DNA from: Acidobacteriota bacterium
GTDB lineage: Bacteria > Acidobacteriota > Terriglobia > Bryobacterales > Bryobacteraceae
Direction: 5' to 3'
NCBI GenBank assembly: GCA_947505565.1
Contig: CANNLB010000204.1
Coordinates: forward strand, 1-5,968
Length of the DNA: 5,968 nt
Positions 5,916 through 5,968 of this stretch are shown here, piece by piece; position 1 is the stretch's first letter, and every line of letters begins with the position of its first letter. The notes below the pieces were generated by a model, which was not told the origin of the DNA, did not search any database, and saw only the letters and a program-made list of their open reading frames with translations. Both the position numbers and the translations under genes were made by a program.

Positions 5916-5938
5916 AGGGCGCTCATGCGCAGCGCCCT
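5916..5938 (+). repeat. 8-bp perfect inverted repeat with a start codon in its loop
   Basis: AGGGCGCT at 5916-5923 and AGCGCCCT at 5931-5938 are exact reverse complements, separated by the 7-base loop CATGCGC. The loop contains ATG 5925, the start of the next gene. The stem is nearly all G-C, so the RNA hairpin should be stable. It is followed by a TC repeat rather than a T tract, so it is not a typical intrinsic terminator. It could present or control the start codon, or act as an operator, or be chance in GC-rich DNA. Confidence 0.5.
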
Positions 5939-5968
5939 TCTCTCTCTCGTCTTCGCCACCGCCGCCTT
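5925..5968 (+). CDS. Start of an exported protein, cut by window edge
   Basis: Only the first 14 codons and two further bases are visible: MRSALLSLVFATAA. A single Arg followed by a hydrophobic, Ala-rich stretch is typical of the start of a Sec signal peptide, so the product is probably periplasmic, secreted or outer-membrane. It starts 16 bases after the ThuA-domain stop and may share its transcript, though a -10-like TAGAAT also lies between them. There is no Shine-Dalgarno sequence. The family cannot be told from this fragment. Confidence 0.6.
   Translation, partial: MRSALLSLVFATAA

Noticed and set aside
5939..5948. (TC)5 repeat in the start of the last gene as a phase-variable tract
   Set aside because: Five units is short, it encodes ordinary Leu/Ser signal-peptide codons, and such runs are common in this C-rich strand.
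5045..5959. 304-codon open frame antisense to the whole ThuA-domain gene
   Set aside because: It is Gly/Ala/Val/Glu-rich, as expected from the opposite strand of C-ending codons. It has no signal or recognisable domain, and the + strand gene is clearly real.

Overview
The window looks like a piece of a GC-rich Acidobacteriota chromosome, probably from the Solibacter/Bryobacter group. This is inferred from the very large Oar-like TonB-dependent receptor, its pairing with an SMP-30 lipoprotein and a secreted ThuA-domain protein, and extreme C-ending codon use. No rRNA or marker gene is present to prove it.

Layout. (1) 1-2841, + strand: the 3' 946 codons of an outer-membrane TonB-dependent receptor whose N-terminus lies off the left edge. 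(2) 2838-3809, - strand: an intact SMP-30/gluconolactonase-like lipoprotein. It converges on the receptor gene so tightly that both stop codons come from one CTAG. (3) 3810-3915: a divergent intergenic region with a -10-like box for the lipoprotein gene and a perfect Shine-Dalgarno sequence for an Hsp20 gene. (4) 3916-5017, + strand: three damaged genes. These are an Hsp20 small heat-shock gene with no normal start codon and a one-base loss in an A run, a VapB-type antitoxin gene fused in frame to the start of its VapC toxin gene, and the VapC gene broken by a frameshift and an amber stop. (5) 5039-5908, + strand: an intact secreted ThuA-domain protein. (6) 5925 to the right edge, + strand: the first 14 codons of another exported protein.

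The intact genes share a theme of carbohydrate handling at the cell envelope: an outer-membrane importer, a lactonase-like lipoprotein and a ThuA-like protein. The neighbourhood suggests this but does not prove it. The stress and toxin-antitoxin remnants sit between them as a decaying insert-like block and probably do not work together with them.

I see no clearly new biological system. The points most worth checking are: a possible SD-sequestering RNA helix in the hsp20 leader; -10-like boxes 7-10 bases before three start codons, suggesting leaderless mRNAs; an 8-bp inverted repeat that places a start codon in its loop; the shared CTAG stop; and a switch of leucine codon choice with strand. 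I see no tRNA, rRNA, CRISPR array, insertion sequence or attachment site.
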